NCBI RefSeq assembly: GCF_024609805.1
Contig: NZ_JANFVR010000012.1
Span: 1-35,990 of the forward strand
Direction: 5' to 3'
DNA length: 35,990 bases
Source of the DNA: Tahibacter caeni
GTDB lineage: Bacteria > Pseudomonadota > Gammaproteobacteria > Xanthomonadales > Rhodanobacteraceae
Every line of letters begins with the position of its first letter. Position 1 is the stretch's first letter. The translations under genes and the position numbers were made by a program. A model generated the notes under the pieces. That model saw only the letters and a program-made list of their open reading frames with translations, was not told the DNA's origin and did not search any database. Of the stretch, positions 35,869-35,990 are shown piece by piece.

Positions 35869-35990
35869 GGGGTCTGTCAATCCAAGTGTGTAACTGCCAC
35901 CACGGTTACATATGGACAGGTACCCGTTCCTCGCCGAAGAGGATCTGGAATACCTGCAGCGCCGGTTTCCAGTGATGTACCGATCGCCAG
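35868..35990 (+). mobile_element. Probable insertion element, left end only (runs off window)
   Basis: GGGTCTGTCAATCC at 35870 followed by GTGTGTAACTG resembles an insertion-sequence terminus, and it falls where the SRAP homology ends. An ATG at 35912 opens a frame (MDRYPFLAEEDLEYLQRRF) that reaches the window end and could be a transposase start. The family is not assigned. Confidence 0.4.

Overview
The window is very GC-rich chromosomal DNA, and almost every gene lies on the minus strand. Gene content (leu/ilv cluster with a peptide-leader attenuator, class Ia nrdAB, zapE, acpH, type II queF, membrane cytochrome c5, secreted S33 peptidase next to natAB) points to a gammaproteobacterium, most likely Lysobacterales/Xanthomonadales (Rhodanobacteraceae-like). 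The order is inferred from gene content; no 16S gene is present.

Layout. 1-2.2 kb: the tail of an unknown gene and a secreted protein of unknown function. 2.2-5.6 kb: a translationally coupled trio, secreted S33-type peptidase, natA and natB. 6.1-7.8 kb: a small membrane protein and a PLP ammonia-lyase preceded by a short overlapping ORF. 8.2-19.0 kb: one operon, leader peptide-attenuator-leuA-ilvE-leuC-leuD-leuB-(75-aa ORF)-ilvD-ilvC-ilvG-ilvM. With the downstream deaminase it could supply the whole leucine/valine/isoleucine pathway. 19.3-23.2 kb: GFA and VOC proteins, queF, a serine-hydrolase lipoprotein and a hotdog thioesterase. 23.2-27.3 kb: nrdA-nrdB(-thioesterase) behind a promoter with two NrdR-box-like sites and a cobalamin riboswitch. 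27.4-28.7 kb: two tandem paralogous membrane proteins with a GspG-like core. 29.0-32.3 kb: an M20 amidohydrolase, zapE and an alpha/beta hydrolase. 32.6-34.9 kb: an apparently frameshifted membrane protein, acpH and a cytochrome c. From 35.1 kb: tRNA-Arg(CCG), then sequence of lower GC and different codon use, with a SRAP gene whose reading frame is cut by what looks like an insertion element running off the window end.

The most informative regulatory structures are the multivalent Leu/Val/Ile/Thr leader built on a CTCGTA hexamer repeat, the double control of nrdAB, a dyad CGTTGAA-N14-TTCAACG that occurs twice with identical arms and spacing, and three genes whose -10 hexamer lies exactly 6 nt before the ATG, which predicts leaderless mRNAs. 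No wholly new multi-gene system is evident. The least explained items are the tandem GspG-like proteins, the 75-aa ORF inside the leu/ilv operon and the repeated dyad.
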